Positions 1 to 9,800 of a stretch of DNA of 64,000 nt are shown in pieces. The notes under the pieces are model-generated. The model did not search any database, was not told where the DNA came from, and saw nothing but the letters and a program-made list of their open reading frames with translations. The first letter of the stretch is position 1; every line of letters begins with the position of its first letter. The stretch spans positions 15,195 through 79,194 of the forward strand of contig CAVXBB010000010.1 in NCBI GenBank assembly GCA_963759875.1, read 5' to 3'. The position numbers were made by a program, and so were the translations under genes. The stretch is from JAFAGX01 sp963759875. Lineage in GTDB: Bacteria > Acidobacteriota > Terriglobia > Terriglobales > Acidobacteriaceae.

Positions 1-52
1 GGGAAAAGTAAGCTGATAGTTTTTGGTCTATCATGCGTACCTAACCTTATGC

Positions 53-298
53 TCAACGGCTGTGCACGTCAACCGGATTCGTCAAACGGCGGTAAACGCG
101 CAAAGCTACCGACTCAGGGATCCGCAGAGTGCGGTATCGACGGCGGGAGCCGCTGCGCTTTCGCTCAATTACCAGGACGCCCGGCTCATTTTCAAAGATA
201 CGCCGCACCGTATCAGTGCTTAGGTTCCAGATTTCGGCTAACTCTTCAGGGGTGTAGTGGCGCTCGGTGATAACGGTAACGTCCGCCTGTGTTGCCAA
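53..298 (-). CDS. Small helix-turn-helix DNA-binding protein (excisionase/MerR-like)
   Basis: An 81-residue basic protein. Residues 14-35 (YTPEELAEIWNLSTDTVRR) read as a helix-turn-helix of the type that opens excisionase and MerR-like proteins, followed by a wing-like basic stretch with RKRSGSRRRYR. It probably binds DNA as a small regulator or recombination directionality factor; no target can be read. The only in-frame start is TTG at 298. A strong Shine-Dalgarno (AAGGAGG) lies upstream and precedes an ATG at 317 that is out of frame, so either TTG is used or one base has been gained or lost between 298 and 317. Confidence 0.6.
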   Translation of the reverse strand: MATQADVTVITERHYTPEELAEIWNLSTDTVRRIFENEPGVLVIERKRSGSRRRYRTLRIPESVALRVYRRLTNPVDVHSR

Positions 299-710
299 TG
301 TCGCTGCCTATCTCCATTTCCTCCTTCCTTTCCATGTTGAAACCTTATGGCAAGATTCAATCGCGTCAATTCCAAATTTTTGGTGCAATGAGGAAAAGCG
401 ACGGAGGAGCGGAACAACAGCTCGGCCCGCCTCTGGTAATGATCTTTTTCGTTTCCGCCAGACTATGCACCCTTCACGTGCACAGAGCTTCCACGCGTTA
501 CGCACAAGCGTGCGCGAGCGACATAAATGCCCATGCCCCGCAGAGCCATCCCTGTTCCCTGACGCGATAAAGGCCGTCGCATGGGCGGGGAAACCACAAC
601 GCTGCTTCAACCGGCACCTGGAAATCATTAAATGGTCTGAAGCACCCGAAAGCCGATTAGCAAAGAATGCAGCACATTTCCACTTTGGTGCGCTCTTCTC
701 AGCGTAACGA
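299..710. other. Intergenic, no gene supported
   Basis: Overlapping open frames exist on both strands, but none shows a recognisable domain, a good ribosome binding site or biased composition. Apart from the Shine-Dalgarno of the leftmost gene near 318-325, I see nothing here. Confidence 0.5.
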
Positions 711-2627
711 TCAATCTGCAGTGGCTGAGGCTTCAACTGGCAGTAGCGTAATCGCCCAGACTTCATGCGCCAACTCCATCAACCGTTCCTGGCGCTTCTC
801 GATACTACCTGCCTTCCACAAGGTGTTCGCGCTACAGAACTCCTGCTGAAAATCGTGGAGGGGCTGAAGCTTCGTGCTGATTCTATTGATCGACGTATTC
901 TGCCCAGCAATAGTAAGTTCCGCGATGCTGCGAGTCAGGTAATTCGCGGATTTGAGGTATTTCGGCTTTTTCTGAGAGAAGAAATCATTGCTCGCAATCT
1001 TGTTGAGCGAACTTTCCAGCAATGTGAGATTGCCGAGCTTGATCTTGTAATCGCCATAGAGCTTACTGGGATTCTCTGCGGCCCATGCCGATGACAGCGA
1101 TGCTTGCGGATTGTTGGGAAGTATGTGCTCGATTTCAAGCTTCATGTAGTTCTCGAGCGATCCTGGCATTTTCTGGCCGCTATAAGCCATATCGACGAAT
1201 TGTGTTATCTTGGCGAGCAAATAGCGAGTCCTGTACTGCTGCATGGAATCGAGGGAGTATCGCCGGAGCGCATCCGTCAATTCTTGCTCTTTGGCCTTCA
1301 TGCCCTTTCCGAACCGTTCCGATATGAACTCATTAAGCTTATGCTGTTGATCAGGCGAACTTGCCATGTCCCCGGCAGCGCGAAGCTCATCTGCCCAGAG
1401 AGAGAAGCTTCGCTCCAAGTCTTTGGTCGGGGTCTTAGTGAAGATGTAATAAAAGAGGAAGCTCTCCAACTGACCGATGAAATAATCGAACAGCGGCTTG
1501 GGAAAGTTGCTTGCCGCGAGTAGCAAAACGTGGTGCAAGCTGAATGCCTCACCACATAGCCGCTTAAGATTGTCCATCGGGATGTTCGGCTTTCCGTCGT
1601 TACCGTAGCCGCTCCTGAATCCCAGATATTCGTCAACGTTGCGCACGACCTTCCGCACGAAATCAAAGGGTCTGCTGGCGTAGTCGCAGAGTGAAGCGTT
1701 CTGCTTATCGACAAACCATTGGTAGATTTCGTCTTCACGCACGATTGGCTCAACCTTCTTGTTTGCTCCCGTACCCCGCTCCACCCGGACTTCATAGTTG
1801 GCCATCAGAAAATAGCGCAGGAAGCGCAGATGCTTTTCGTTGGCTTTCTCTAGCGGCTTTGTGATTTTCTTCCAATCTTCGCGAAGTTGACTGAACTCGT
1901 CCGGTCGGACATGGCGAAATAAGAGGTTCTTCAGCAAGTCCATCGGATTGAGACCGATGCCGCGCTCATTAATCGTCTCGAAGATCTTCAGAGCATTGCC
2001 CAGATCAGTCGAAATCTGGATGAACACGACCTTGTTCGCGACGTAGCCCCAGTATCTCTTTAGCATGTCAATCCCAGAGTAGTTGGTCGTGAGATGGTGA
2101 TGACCCGTCTCGTAAGCAGTGACGAGCCTCTCGAGAGAACCATAGCTCGGGAGATTTGCGGTTCGAATGGCTTCTCTGACCGCCTCTGGATCGCCATCCA
2201 CCCGCGCAATCGTGCCGATCACGTCGTTCGCATTTTCGTATCGCGGTTCCAATTTGAGGGTGGTGTGTATATTGCCATCGTTGTCCGGGTAAGAGGTCGA
2301 AATCAGGCTATTGAGGTGTTGAACATGTGGCTGACCCCGAAATAAATGTCTAAGCGCACATAGCAGGAGGAAGAAAGTCGTCAGGCGTTGCTGACCGTCA
2401 ACCACTTCGTGGAATCGTTCCGTCTGGTCAGCGGGAGACACTAGGATAGTTCCGACAAAGTATTCGCCATCCTCGCTTCCGTCGATCTGCTCATCGATAT
2501 CATCGAGCAACTGCTGCACTTCCTTTTCTGTCCAGACATATTCCCGCTGGTAATCCGGCACGAGGTAGAAGCACTCTCGAAACGCTTCCGCAATTGTGTA
2601 TTTATGGTCCTCGATTTTTCTAGCCAT
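711..2627 (-). CDS. GmrSD-like protein: DUF262 plus DUF1524 (HNH-type) nuclease
   Basis: A 638-residue protein. The N-terminal half carries the DUF262 signatures: YQREYVW near residue 27 and DGQQRLTT near residue 76. This is the ParB/sulfiredoxin-like nucleotide-binding fold of the GmrS part. The C-terminal part carries the DUF1524 pattern LEIEHILPNN followed by KLGNLTLLE, an HNH-like nuclease motif as in GmrD. Single-chain GmrSD-type proteins are known type IV restriction enzymes against modified phage DNA; that role is inferred here. The start is ATG 2627, with GGAG 6 nt upstream; a TTG at 2639 is the alternative. No methyltransferase or other defence gene is adjacent. Its flanks are IS elements and gene fragments, consistent with an accessory locus. 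Confidence 0.85.
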   Translation of the reverse strand: MARKIEDHKYTIAEAFRECFYLVPDYQREYVWTEKEVQQLLDDIDEQIDGSEDGEYFVGTILVSPADQTERFHEVVDGQQRLTTFFLLLCALRHLFRGQPHVQHLNSLISTSYPDNDGNIHTTLKLEPRYENANDVIGTIARVDGDPEAVREAIRTANLPSYGSLERLVTAYETGHHHLTTNYSGIDMLKRYWGYVANKVVFIQISTDLGNALKIFETINERGIGLNPMDLLKNLLFRHVRPDEFSQLREDWKKITKPLEKANEKHLRFLRYFLMANYEVRVERGTGANKKVEPIVREDEIYQWFVDKQNASLCDYASRPFDFVRKVVRNVDEYLGFRSGYGNDGKPNIPMDNLKRLCGEAFSLHHVLLLAASNFPKPLFDYFIGQLESFLFYYIFTKTPTKDLERSFSLWADELRAAGDMASSPDQQHKLNEFISERFGKGMKAKEQELTDALRRYSLDSMQQYRTRYLLAKITQFVDMAYSGQKMPGSLENYMKLEIEHILPNNPQASLSSAWAAENPSKLYGDYKIKLGNLTLLESSLNKIASNDFFSQKKPKYLKSANYLTRSIAELTIAGQNTSINRISTKLQPLHDFQQEFCSANTLWKAGSIEKRQERLMELAHEVWAITLLPVEASATAD

Positions 2628-2756
2628 GTTTGGCTCCAAACCAAATTGTATGCTGCCGTTTGCTCCTCACCACAGAAAATTCCCAGGCCTGCAGGTAACC
2701 CGCGTGGAAAGTGATGGAGTTGCTGTAGCTTACGTTTGTTCTGTTCATAACCTTGG

Positions 2757-3071
2757 TCATCGAGACTGGGCAGCTTCTAACTTGTGATTGTCAGGTGGAC
2801 AGTCCTGCGAGACAAACTGAGTGGGCTGTGCTGTTAAATTTTTCCTGCTGGTATAAGAGTAAGAAGCAGTATCTACTAGCACAGGAAATTTAACAGGCAG
2901 GTTGGAATGCTCAGCGGGAGTGCTAGCAATCGAAGAATGTTCTTTCCCTAAAGCTCGAAGATCGTGAAGTACGGTCACGTGGCTAATCTTGATGTCGCAC
3001 TTCCGGGACAGTAGTCTGGCCAATTCTGAGTCAGCTTTTCGTGGTTTCACATTCAGTTGTTTTTGAAACAC
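2757..3071 (-). CDS. Doubtful ORF with HTH-like N-terminus
   Basis: A 104-residue reading frame. Residues 14-42 (ADSELARLLSRK...SHVTVLHDLRAL) resemble a helix-turn-helix of a replication or regulatory protein. The rest has no recognisable feature and runs through a long imperfect palindrome (2831-2896), which argues that its C-terminal part is not coding. It may be the remnant of a mobile-element regulator. Its 5' end overlaps the S9 peptidase fragment on the other strand. Confidence 0.25.
   Translation of the reverse strand: MFQKQLNVKPRKADSELARLLSRKCDIKISHVTVLHDLRALGKEHSSIASTPAEHSNLPVKFPVLVDTASYSYTSRKNLTAQPTQFVSQDCPPDNHKLEAAQSR
2831..2896. repeat. Imperfect palindrome, arms of 15-17 bp
   Basis: CTGTTAAATTTTTCCTG (2831-2847) faces CAGGAAATTTAACAG (2882-2896). 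The pairing continues inward imperfectly (CTGGTA opposite TACTAG). It could form a long hairpin. It has no T-run directly after it, so it is more like a REP/MITE-type repeat or operator than a terminator. Confidence 0.6.
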
Positions 3072-3511
3072 AGCTCGATATTATGCTCATTGGAGGCTGG
3101 TCCTACGGCGGTGAAATGACTCAATGGGCAATCGGGCACACGAATCGTTTCAAGGCGGCCGTTAGTGGAGGGGGCGTGATCGATCAGGTTGCGGAATTTG
3201 AAACCGAAAACAACCCCGCCGAAGATGAATGGTACTTCGGTACCCCATGGGATCATCCCGATGCGTTCGCGCAAAACTCTCCTGCGACCTTTATTCGCAA
3301 CGCAAGAACGCCCACACTCATCGTGCATGGCGAGGATGATCGCAATAACCCCGTCGGCCAATCTAGAGGCTTGTATCGGGCACTCAAACACAACGCTGTC
3401 GAATGCGAATTGATCGTTTATCCAGGCGAAGGCCATCTGCCCGCGCAGGAGAAACACCAAATTGACATTCTGCAAAGAATGCTGGATTGGTACGACCGGT
3501 ATCTCAACTAG
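3062..3511 (+). pseudogene. C-terminal fragment of S9-family prolyl oligopeptidase
   Basis: Only the last ~150 residues of an S9 (acylaminoacyl-peptidase type) serine peptidase remain. The nucleophile elbow GGWSYGG, the acid region HGEDDRNNPVGQ and the catalytic histidine in PGEGH are all present, so the triad is preserved. The N-terminal beta-propeller and the first part of the hydrolase fold are missing; a complete enzyme has about 600-700 residues. The reading frame opens at 3041 but homology-like sequence begins near 3070. The left break coincides with the palindrome-bearing region. A functional product is unlikely. Confidence 0.75.
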
Positions 3512-3851
3512 CCGCAAACGGTCCGCCGTTTTGTTGATTCAGCCGTTGAAGAGCAAGAGCCCGAGCAAGCAGTTGGGTGGATATCACTCCGCGCGGGTCA
3601 CTTAGCGAGCAGTCGGCAAACGGGAAGTTATCGGAGCCGCCATCATATGCAATCGTTTCAAATGGTGAAACATCCCCATTTCACTCAGAACGTGTCAAAA
3701 CGTGAAATCGCCGGTTATCGTCAAGTGGGAATCACGGACGAGTTCCCACATGCCCGAATCGGCAAAGCTGACCTCCTTCTGGACATCTCGGAAGCAGCCT
3801 GTGAGACTGGCTCATGTGGTGAGAGCTACACAAACTGGCGAAAGGATTTTG

Positions 3852-5018
3852 ATGCACATGCCAAAGTTTCGCGGAGATGGTCATTTGCTCGGTCGCATGC
3901 TACTAATTTTGTGCGCGTTGGCGACGGCACAAGCGGGAACGGCAAAGAAAATCGTCGGCTATTACTACGGGAAGGGACGGCCCGGCTACGAGTTTTCTCA
4001 GGTGCCGGTTCAAGAACTGACCCACCTGATTTATTCGCACGCGAAGCCAACGGCTCGCGGCGATTGCGAACTGGCGCACGCTGACTTGGATATACCAAAC
4101 CTACGGACTCTCAAGGCTCTAAGGGCCGAGAATCCTCGCCTTTTGGTGCTGCTTTCGGTTGGGGGATGGAGCGGTTCAAGATATTTTTCCGACGTCGCAG
4201 CCACTCCTTCGGCGAGGAGACAGTTTTCTGCATCCTGTTTACAGATCATCGAGAAGTACGGTCTCGATGGACTGGACGTTGATTGGGAGTACCCGGTCAC
4301 TGGCGGGAAGCGAACCGATCATAAGCGAGGAAGTGATAAAGAGAATTTCGTCCTCCTTCTGAGAAAACTGCGCAGCGACCTGGACGCATTCGGGCAAGAA
4401 CGCCACTTGCTGCTTACCATCGCATCCACTGGCTACCGAAATCATTTGAATGATCTGTCGCTGGAGGAAATGTCTGACATTCTGGACTGGTTTAATCTCA
4501 TGGGCTATGACTTCAACGAGATGCAACCGGAGCGTACCTCTCCTCACAGTGGGCTTTATGCGGGGACGACTCCAAAGCTAGATGCTGACGCGATCAAATA
4601 CGCAAATTCTGATGCTGCCGTGCAATGGTATTTAGATCACGGTGTTCCACTTGAAAAGATTGTGCTGGGCCTGCCGTTTTATGGCCAGGTTTGGGCCAGT
4701 GTCCCTAACGAGAACGAAGGATTGTACGAACCCTATAGAGGCAGGCCCGGAGAAGACGGCACGTTGAGCTACCGCGAAATTCAGCAAAGCTATCTTCCCT
4801 TTTATACCCGACATTGGGACGATCAGGCCAAAGTGCCATGGCTCTATAACAAAGAGACAAGAATCATGACCAGCTACGAAGACCCGGAATCGATTACAGC
4901 GAAGGCGAAATACGTAATTCAGAAGCATCTTGGAGGAATGATGTTTTGGGACCTCGGTCAAGACGATAGCGAATCAACCCTCCTTGACACGATCTATAGG
5001 CAACTTGGCAGGAATTGA
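3852..5018 (+). CDS. Secreted GH18 chitinase
   Basis: A 388-residue glycoside hydrolase family 18 enzyme. The catalytic DxxDxDxE motif is DGLDVDWE at residues 139-146, with Glu146 as the proton donor. Other GH18 landmarks are the SVGGWSGS strand, GLPFYGQVW and the C-terminal MMFWDLGQDD strand. A signal peptide (LLGRMLLILCALATAQAG) follows the first methionines, so it should be exported and hydrolyse beta-1,4-GlcNAc polymers. The frame is open further upstream, but ATG 3852 has AAAGGA 6 nt before it and places the signal peptide at the N-terminus. No chitin-binding module is visible. It stands alone between a peptidase fragment and an IS110 element. Confidence 0.9.
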   Translation: MHMPKFRGDGHLLGRMLLILCALATAQAGTAKKIVGYYYGKGRPGYEFSQVPVQELTHLIYSHAKPTARGDCELAHADLDIPNLRTLKALRAENPRLLVLLSVGGWSGSRYFSDVAATPSARRQFSASCLQIIEKYGLDGLDVDWEYPVTGGKRTDHKRGSDKENFVLLLRKLRSDLDAFGQERHLLLTIASTGYRNHLNDLSLEEMSDILDWFNLMGYDFNEMQPERTSPHSGLYAGTTPKLDADAIKYANSDAAVQWYLDHGVPLEKIVLGLPFYGQVWASVPNENEGLYEPYRGRPGEDGTLSYREIQQSYLPFYTRHWDDQAKVPWLYNKETRIMTSYEDPESITAKAKYVIQKHLGGMMFWDLGQDDSESTLLDTIYRQLGRN

Positions 5019-5250
5019 TTCCGAAACCCGCTAAACGGGAAGAATGCGAACGATGCCCGGAACCATGCCCGGAACCATCAGTGCAGCTTGCTGGCGGCGG
5101 GACTTGTGCTTTGCAGACTCGCATCACCGTTTGACTTCATCATTGTGGTGGCGTAGCCCACCAGACATCTCTTCGGTCACGCTCGATCATGATGTGTTGT
5201 GCAAACTCCCCTCCCATCGGGGAGGCGGGTAGCCTATTCAGTTAACCCGG
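5019..5250. other. 3' flank of IS110 transposase, possible IS non-coding end
   Basis: There is no gene here. It contains a short direct repeat (two copies of ATGCCCGGAACC near 5053-5077) and a hairpin-capable CTCCCC...GGGGAG near 5208-5226. In IS1111-type members of the IS110 family the non-coding RNA lies on this side of the transposase, so part of this stretch may belong to the element; its left end cannot be fixed by eye. Confidence 0.35.
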
Positions 5251-6324
5251 TCACTGCTGCGCAGGACCACTGTTGAAATCAGGCATCCCCGCATGGGCTT
5301 TCCCCGTCTGCCGCAACTTTCCGCGGCGGCAGAACTCTTTGTAATCAATCTCGTCGCGCATCATGATCCATAACCGGATACCCAGTTTGCGTGCCGCTGC
5401 GATCCTCGCCTTACCCATTCCTTTTTGGATGAGCTTGCGCCGATAGAAACGTTGCAGCTCCGGGTCTTTCCGTACCGTTGACATAGCCGCTTCCGTCCAC
5501 AGATAACGCAGCAGCGAGTTGCCTTGCTTGCTCATCTTGCCCAATCGTTGCCGCTTCCCGCTGGTGTGCTCACACGGGATCATCCCGATGTAGCTAGCCA
5601 CCTGGTTGGCGGTGGCGAAGCGACTCGGGTCTCCGAGAAACACGTCGGTGGCCAAAGCCGTCACTGGTCCCACGCCCGGATGCGTCAATAGCCGGCGTGC
5701 CGGGGGCCTTTGTCGGGCCTGCGCTTCCACTTCTTTATCCAGTTCTTGGATTCGTTTCTGCAACTGTACGTACAAGCTCAGTAGTTCGGCCCGTCTCTGA
5801 CTTGTGTAGGGTGGCAGAGGCAGTGCCTGCAGTGCGCTCTGCCCTGCCTGACTCCAGAGCGCGTGGCCTTGGCGCAGGGCGTGATTGAGTGCGATCGCCT
5901 GCAACGTGTGCTGCAATCGCGCTCGCATCTTCACCCACTGGTGCCGGTCCCGCAGCAAGGTTCGCAAGTCCCGCTCTTCGGTCGAGGGCATCCAAATCTC
6001 CGGAAAGCGGTCTTCGATTAGCAGTTCCAATATCAACCGTGCATCCCGCCGATCGTGCTTCTGCTTGCGCGTCTCTTTCGCTCGAATCTTCGCCGGGTGC
6101 CCCACTCGGCATTCGATGCCCAACTCTTCCAGCAGTTCCAAGAACCACTGCATGGATCCCGTGGCTTCGATGCCCACCACCACCGGACCTTCCAGGGCTG
6201 CATAAAATGCTCTTACCGCATCCCCCTCGTGGGAAAGTGTTTTTTCGGTGAACTCTCCGGTTTCCGTGTCCACCATGGCTATGGTTTGTTGTCTTGCGTG
6301 CAGATCGCATCCTACAATCTTCAT
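5251..6324 (-). CDS. IS110-family transposase (DEDD recombinase)
   Basis: A full-length 357-residue IS110-family transposase. The N-terminal DEDD/RuvC-like domain starts CDLHARQQTIAM, with the first Asp at residue 6. It continues with VVGIEATGS and the basic KHDRRDARLILELL segment. The C-terminal Transposase_20 domain has PGVGPVTALA followed by the serine region IGMIPCEHTSGKRQRLGK. These enzymes move circular intermediates guided by an element-encoded bridge RNA and leave no classical inverted repeats. The start is ATG 6324 with an upstream GGAGGCCGAG. It appears intact, so the copy may be active. Confidence 0.95.
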   Translation of the reverse strand: MKIVGCDLHARQQTIAMVDTETGEFTEKTLSHEGDAVRAFYAALEGPVVVGIEATGSMQWFLELLEELGIECRVGHPAKIRAKETRKQKHDRRDARLILELLIEDRFPEIWMPSTEERDLRTLLRDRHQWVKMRARLQHTLQAIALNHALRQGHALWSQAGQSALQALPLPPYTSQRRAELLSLYVQLQKRIQELDKEVEAQARQRPPARRLLTHPGVGPVTALATDVFLGDPSRFATANQVASYIGMIPCEHTSGKRQRLGKMSKQGNSLLRYLWTEAAMSTVRKDPELQRFYRRKLIQKGMGKARIAAARKLGIRLWIMMRDEIDYKEFCRRGKLRQTGKAHAGMPDFNSGPAQQ

Positions 6325-6449
6325 CTCGGCCTCCTTCGTCCCGAGCCTTTTGGGTTGGATCCCGCAAAGTCTACTCGGTCCGTTGTGAGGCCGACGTCGT
6401 TATGACATCAGCCACGCCTGATAACAACAGTTACTGTCGCGATAGGGAC

Positions 6450-6795
6450 GACCATCGCTGATCGCCCCCGCACGGATCGATCCGTACAAGCGCTTGCCTT
6501 GGTTGATGCCGTTCCGGCCTTGCAGGGAAAGTGGGGACGACCGCGCCGTCGTCCTGACTGCGTGTTAGGTGACCGTGGTTATGACTTCTCTCGCGCAGAC
6601 CCTGCCGAATCGCCTCCGCGTAGCGCAACACAGAACACGGCAGCGGCCTGGGCCGCTGGCGCTGGGTCGTGGAACGGACCTTCGCTTGGCTGAAATCAGT
6701 TCCGTAGACTGCGTGTGCGCTACGAAAAACGGGCGGACCTTCATGAGGCATTCTTATCCTTGGCGTGCGCTCTGATCTGCTGGAATGCTCTTGAA
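6450..6795 (+). pseudogene. IS5-family (IS427-like) transposase remnant
   Basis: This is the C-terminal third of an IS5-type DDE transposase scattered over several frames. One frame gives GKWGRPRRRPDCVLGDRGYD. A second gives RNTEHGSGLGRWRWVVERTF and AWLK. A third gives RLRVRYEKRADLHEAFLSLA and CALICWNAL. In a working enzyme these are consecutive, so at least two frameshifts and an in-frame stop have accumulated. It directly abuts the IS110 element on its right, suggesting one insertion next to or into an older one. Confidence 0.75.
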
Positions 6796-6887
6796 AGCGG
6801 TACGGGTGGCCTTGGCAAGCCCATATTCGGAAAGTGAATCTGCGGGTACGGTTGCAGTCGGGTCAGTTCGCTCTGTATTGGACTGGC

Positions 6888-9800
6888 TTACGGAACACCA
6901 TTGCCATTAGCTGCTTTTCGTGCAATCAATTCAAACCCTTTGGCGCGGGCGCTTTTCTCGAGGGCCTGGAGCCGAGCGCGACCAGCGGCGCGATTTGGTC
7001 CTGTCATCTGAATCTGGCCGAGGGCGAGAGAGGCCTCCAGCTGCAATCGAAAAAGACCCAAGTTACGCGCTCGGTTCAGGGCTTCTTGAGCGGTGTTCTC
7101 CGCTCTCCCCAGGTTTTTTCCGGCTGCCATGACGTAGGCATGGTCCAGCATCACAGGGATTCGAACAGTTACGTCCTGGCTCTTTTCCGAAAGTCGGACC
7201 GCTTCGGCGATGGCTGAGCGCGCCTCGCCTACTTTTCCTTGTTGAAGGAGGGCTCTGGATAACATCGACTGTGCGAAGATCTCCTCATCCGCATACGCAT
7301 CCGCGCGAAACGCTTCGACCGCCGCACGGCTGAGTTGTTCCGCTTCGGTTCCTCTGCCGGAATCGCAATCCAGCTCTGCCAACGCCAGGCGGGTTTCAGC
7401 GGCGTCGCTTTTATTTCCAAGTTCCTCTTGCAAGGAGAGGGCCTCAACGAACGCCTCATGTGCTTTATCCGTTTCTGCCTGTTGCTGCAATGCCTGCCCA
7501 ACTCTAGTGAGTGTGGAAGCGTACAGGACCTTTCCGCCAGCCTCGCGCATGGTATTCAATTCCTGCTGGTACATCTTGTGCGCCCCAGCGAGATCCCCTT
7601 CTTCTAACAAGACGTCTCCGATTGCCCCCAGGGCTTGCGCAGCTGAGATCCGATGTCCCACTTCGTTCGACAACTCGAAGGTCTTCTGAAAATGGTCGAG
7701 CGCATCGTGCAGTTTCCCTTGTGCACGTAACATGATGCCAGTGTCGCCCATCACGCTCGCCATTCCATACTTGTCACCCGCCTTCTGGTAGATCTGGAAT
7801 GTCTCGTCGTAGAACCGTTGTGCGGTAACGAAGTCTCCTTTCTTCACAGAGATCACGCCGAGGTCCAGCAGTTCCCCCGCTTGACCCTTCTGATTGCCGA
7901 TGGCTCGAGCCAGGGTCAGTGCCTGGCTGTACAACTTCTCGGCCGCAGCGAAATCCCCTTGATTGATAGGAACTTCGGCCATCTGGTGCAGGGTTCGCTC
8001 CAAACCGCTGCGGTCTCCAGCGGCTTCATAGATCTGTCTGGCTTCTTCGCAGATACTCTTGGCCTTTTCGTTTTCGCCAAGATCCGCTAAAGCCCGGCAC
8101 TCGGAATCACGTGCTTGAGCCACCAAAAGTTTCGCGCCCTGTTGACCTGCTTTTTGCGCCGCTAGCTCAGCCGTGTCACGCCTGAGTTTGTGGTCGCCGA
8201 GCGACCCGGCAGCTTCCGATCTGGCCAAATCGATTCGCGGGTTTTCCTTTGTCTGCTCTCCCAAACCATCCAGAGTAGCTAGGATCTTCAATGCATCTTT
8301 GCCGTGACCGCCGGCAGTTTCAGCGTTAGCCAACTGCAGCCCGTACTCGAGATTGTCGGGGAAAAAATTGAATAGAGTCTGATAGGCTTCAATGGCCTTT
8401 CCCCAATTCTTGCTCGTCTCATAGAATCGGGCTTCGACCAGCAGATGCTTCTCACGCGAAAGATGGCCCGCCCCATCCAAGGCTTTCTTTGCTTCCTGCT
8501 GCGCGTTGGAGTCATACCCAAGGGACGACCACGTCCTTGCGAGCTCAGAGTGCGCCAGAGGAAAGGAGGGATCAGCTGCGACAGCGTGGCTCAGGAGTTC
8601 CCGTGCCGATAGCGCATCAAAGGCCGTGATCTTGGCGAGTCCCTGCGAATAGGAACGCATTGCTTCCGGATTCGACGGTAGCTCAGCTCGAACTCCATCG
8701 GATTCGATTTGGGAAAGCTTTTCGAGCCCGAACTGCTGGCGCAAGCGTGCACCAGCCTGCGAAACGAGATCGATTATGGTTGTCTCAGTTCCCGTTTCCG
8801 AGACAGCAGCGACAGTCTCTCCCTTGACAGTGTCTTCGAGGCGAAGGTCGAGACGAATTTGGCCTCCCTTTTCTTTTCCTGTGTCGAGATATGAGCCGAG
8901 AATGATGAAGTCGCTTGCGAGGTTCTTGCGAACTTGCGTCAATATGTCGGGAGGCAGACTCTCTACATCAGAAAGGCCAAGGTCGATTTTCGTGCGCGCG
9001 ACGGTCTCGTCCGGCACAGTGCGCAATTGCTCGCCGGCGGCTAGTTCCGCAGTCAACATCTCCGACAGCGCGGTCGAAATCCAAGTGGTGTCTGGCCGGC
9101 TGGAGAGATTCTTAAAACCTAATATTGCGACTGAGGGCCGTATTCGAACGTGCAGAGCGCTGGCCGGTGGCTCGGCGGCATTCCTCTGTTTCCATAACCT
9201 GCGCGCTGCCCACACCCCCAAACCAGCGGCCACGGCGAGTATCAGCATCGCGGTAACCAATGACTCCGTATGCCGATGAACGAACTTTCCACCGCGGTAG
9301 AAAAGAGTGGGTTTGCGGGCTTGAATAGGCAGGCCCGAAAGGTGCCGCTCGATATCCTTCGAGAACTCTTCCGCGGAGGCATAACGATGTTCCGGCTCCG
9401 TACGGATTGCCTTCATCAAAATGGTGTCGAGATCGCCTCGTAGGCAACGCCGCAACTCCTCGGGTCGAGTGGCACGTGCTTCAGCAACCAATTGAGGCGT
9501 GATTACCGTTCGCGTGCTGCCATCGTGAGATGCCTTTTCGTCAATCCTCCCCACTGCCCCACTCGGCTTTTCTGGTTCATGGTCGTAACCGTGCCGCTCG
9601 ATCTCCAAAGCAGAATCATGGCGAACCCGATACGGCCGATGCCCGGTTAACAGTTCGTAGAGCAAGACTCCCAGCGAATAGATATCTGTAGTCTTCGTGA
9701 CCGCTCCTCCGCGCACCTGTTCGGGACTGGCGTATTCGGGCGTCATTGGACGCCAATCAGTTCGGGTAAGCGTCGTGTCCGGGGACCATTGCGGGTCGAG

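Noticed and set aside
267..766. Overlapping ORFs of 93-152 codons on both strands
   Set aside because: No ribosome binding site, no recognisable motif and mutually overlapping; treated as chance frames.
5735..6405. Long alternative frames antisense to or overlapping the IS110 transposase
   Set aside because: They lie wholly inside a clear transposase gene, and their Arg/Ser/Pro-rich content is typical of shadow frames.
6431..6751. Minus-strand 106-codon ORF over the IS5 remnant
   Set aside because: The plus strand holds recognisable transposase blocks in three frames; the minus frame is their antisense.
8776..9279. Plus-strand 167-codon ORF inside the kinase gene
   Set aside because: Antisense to a conserved coding region, with no start signal.
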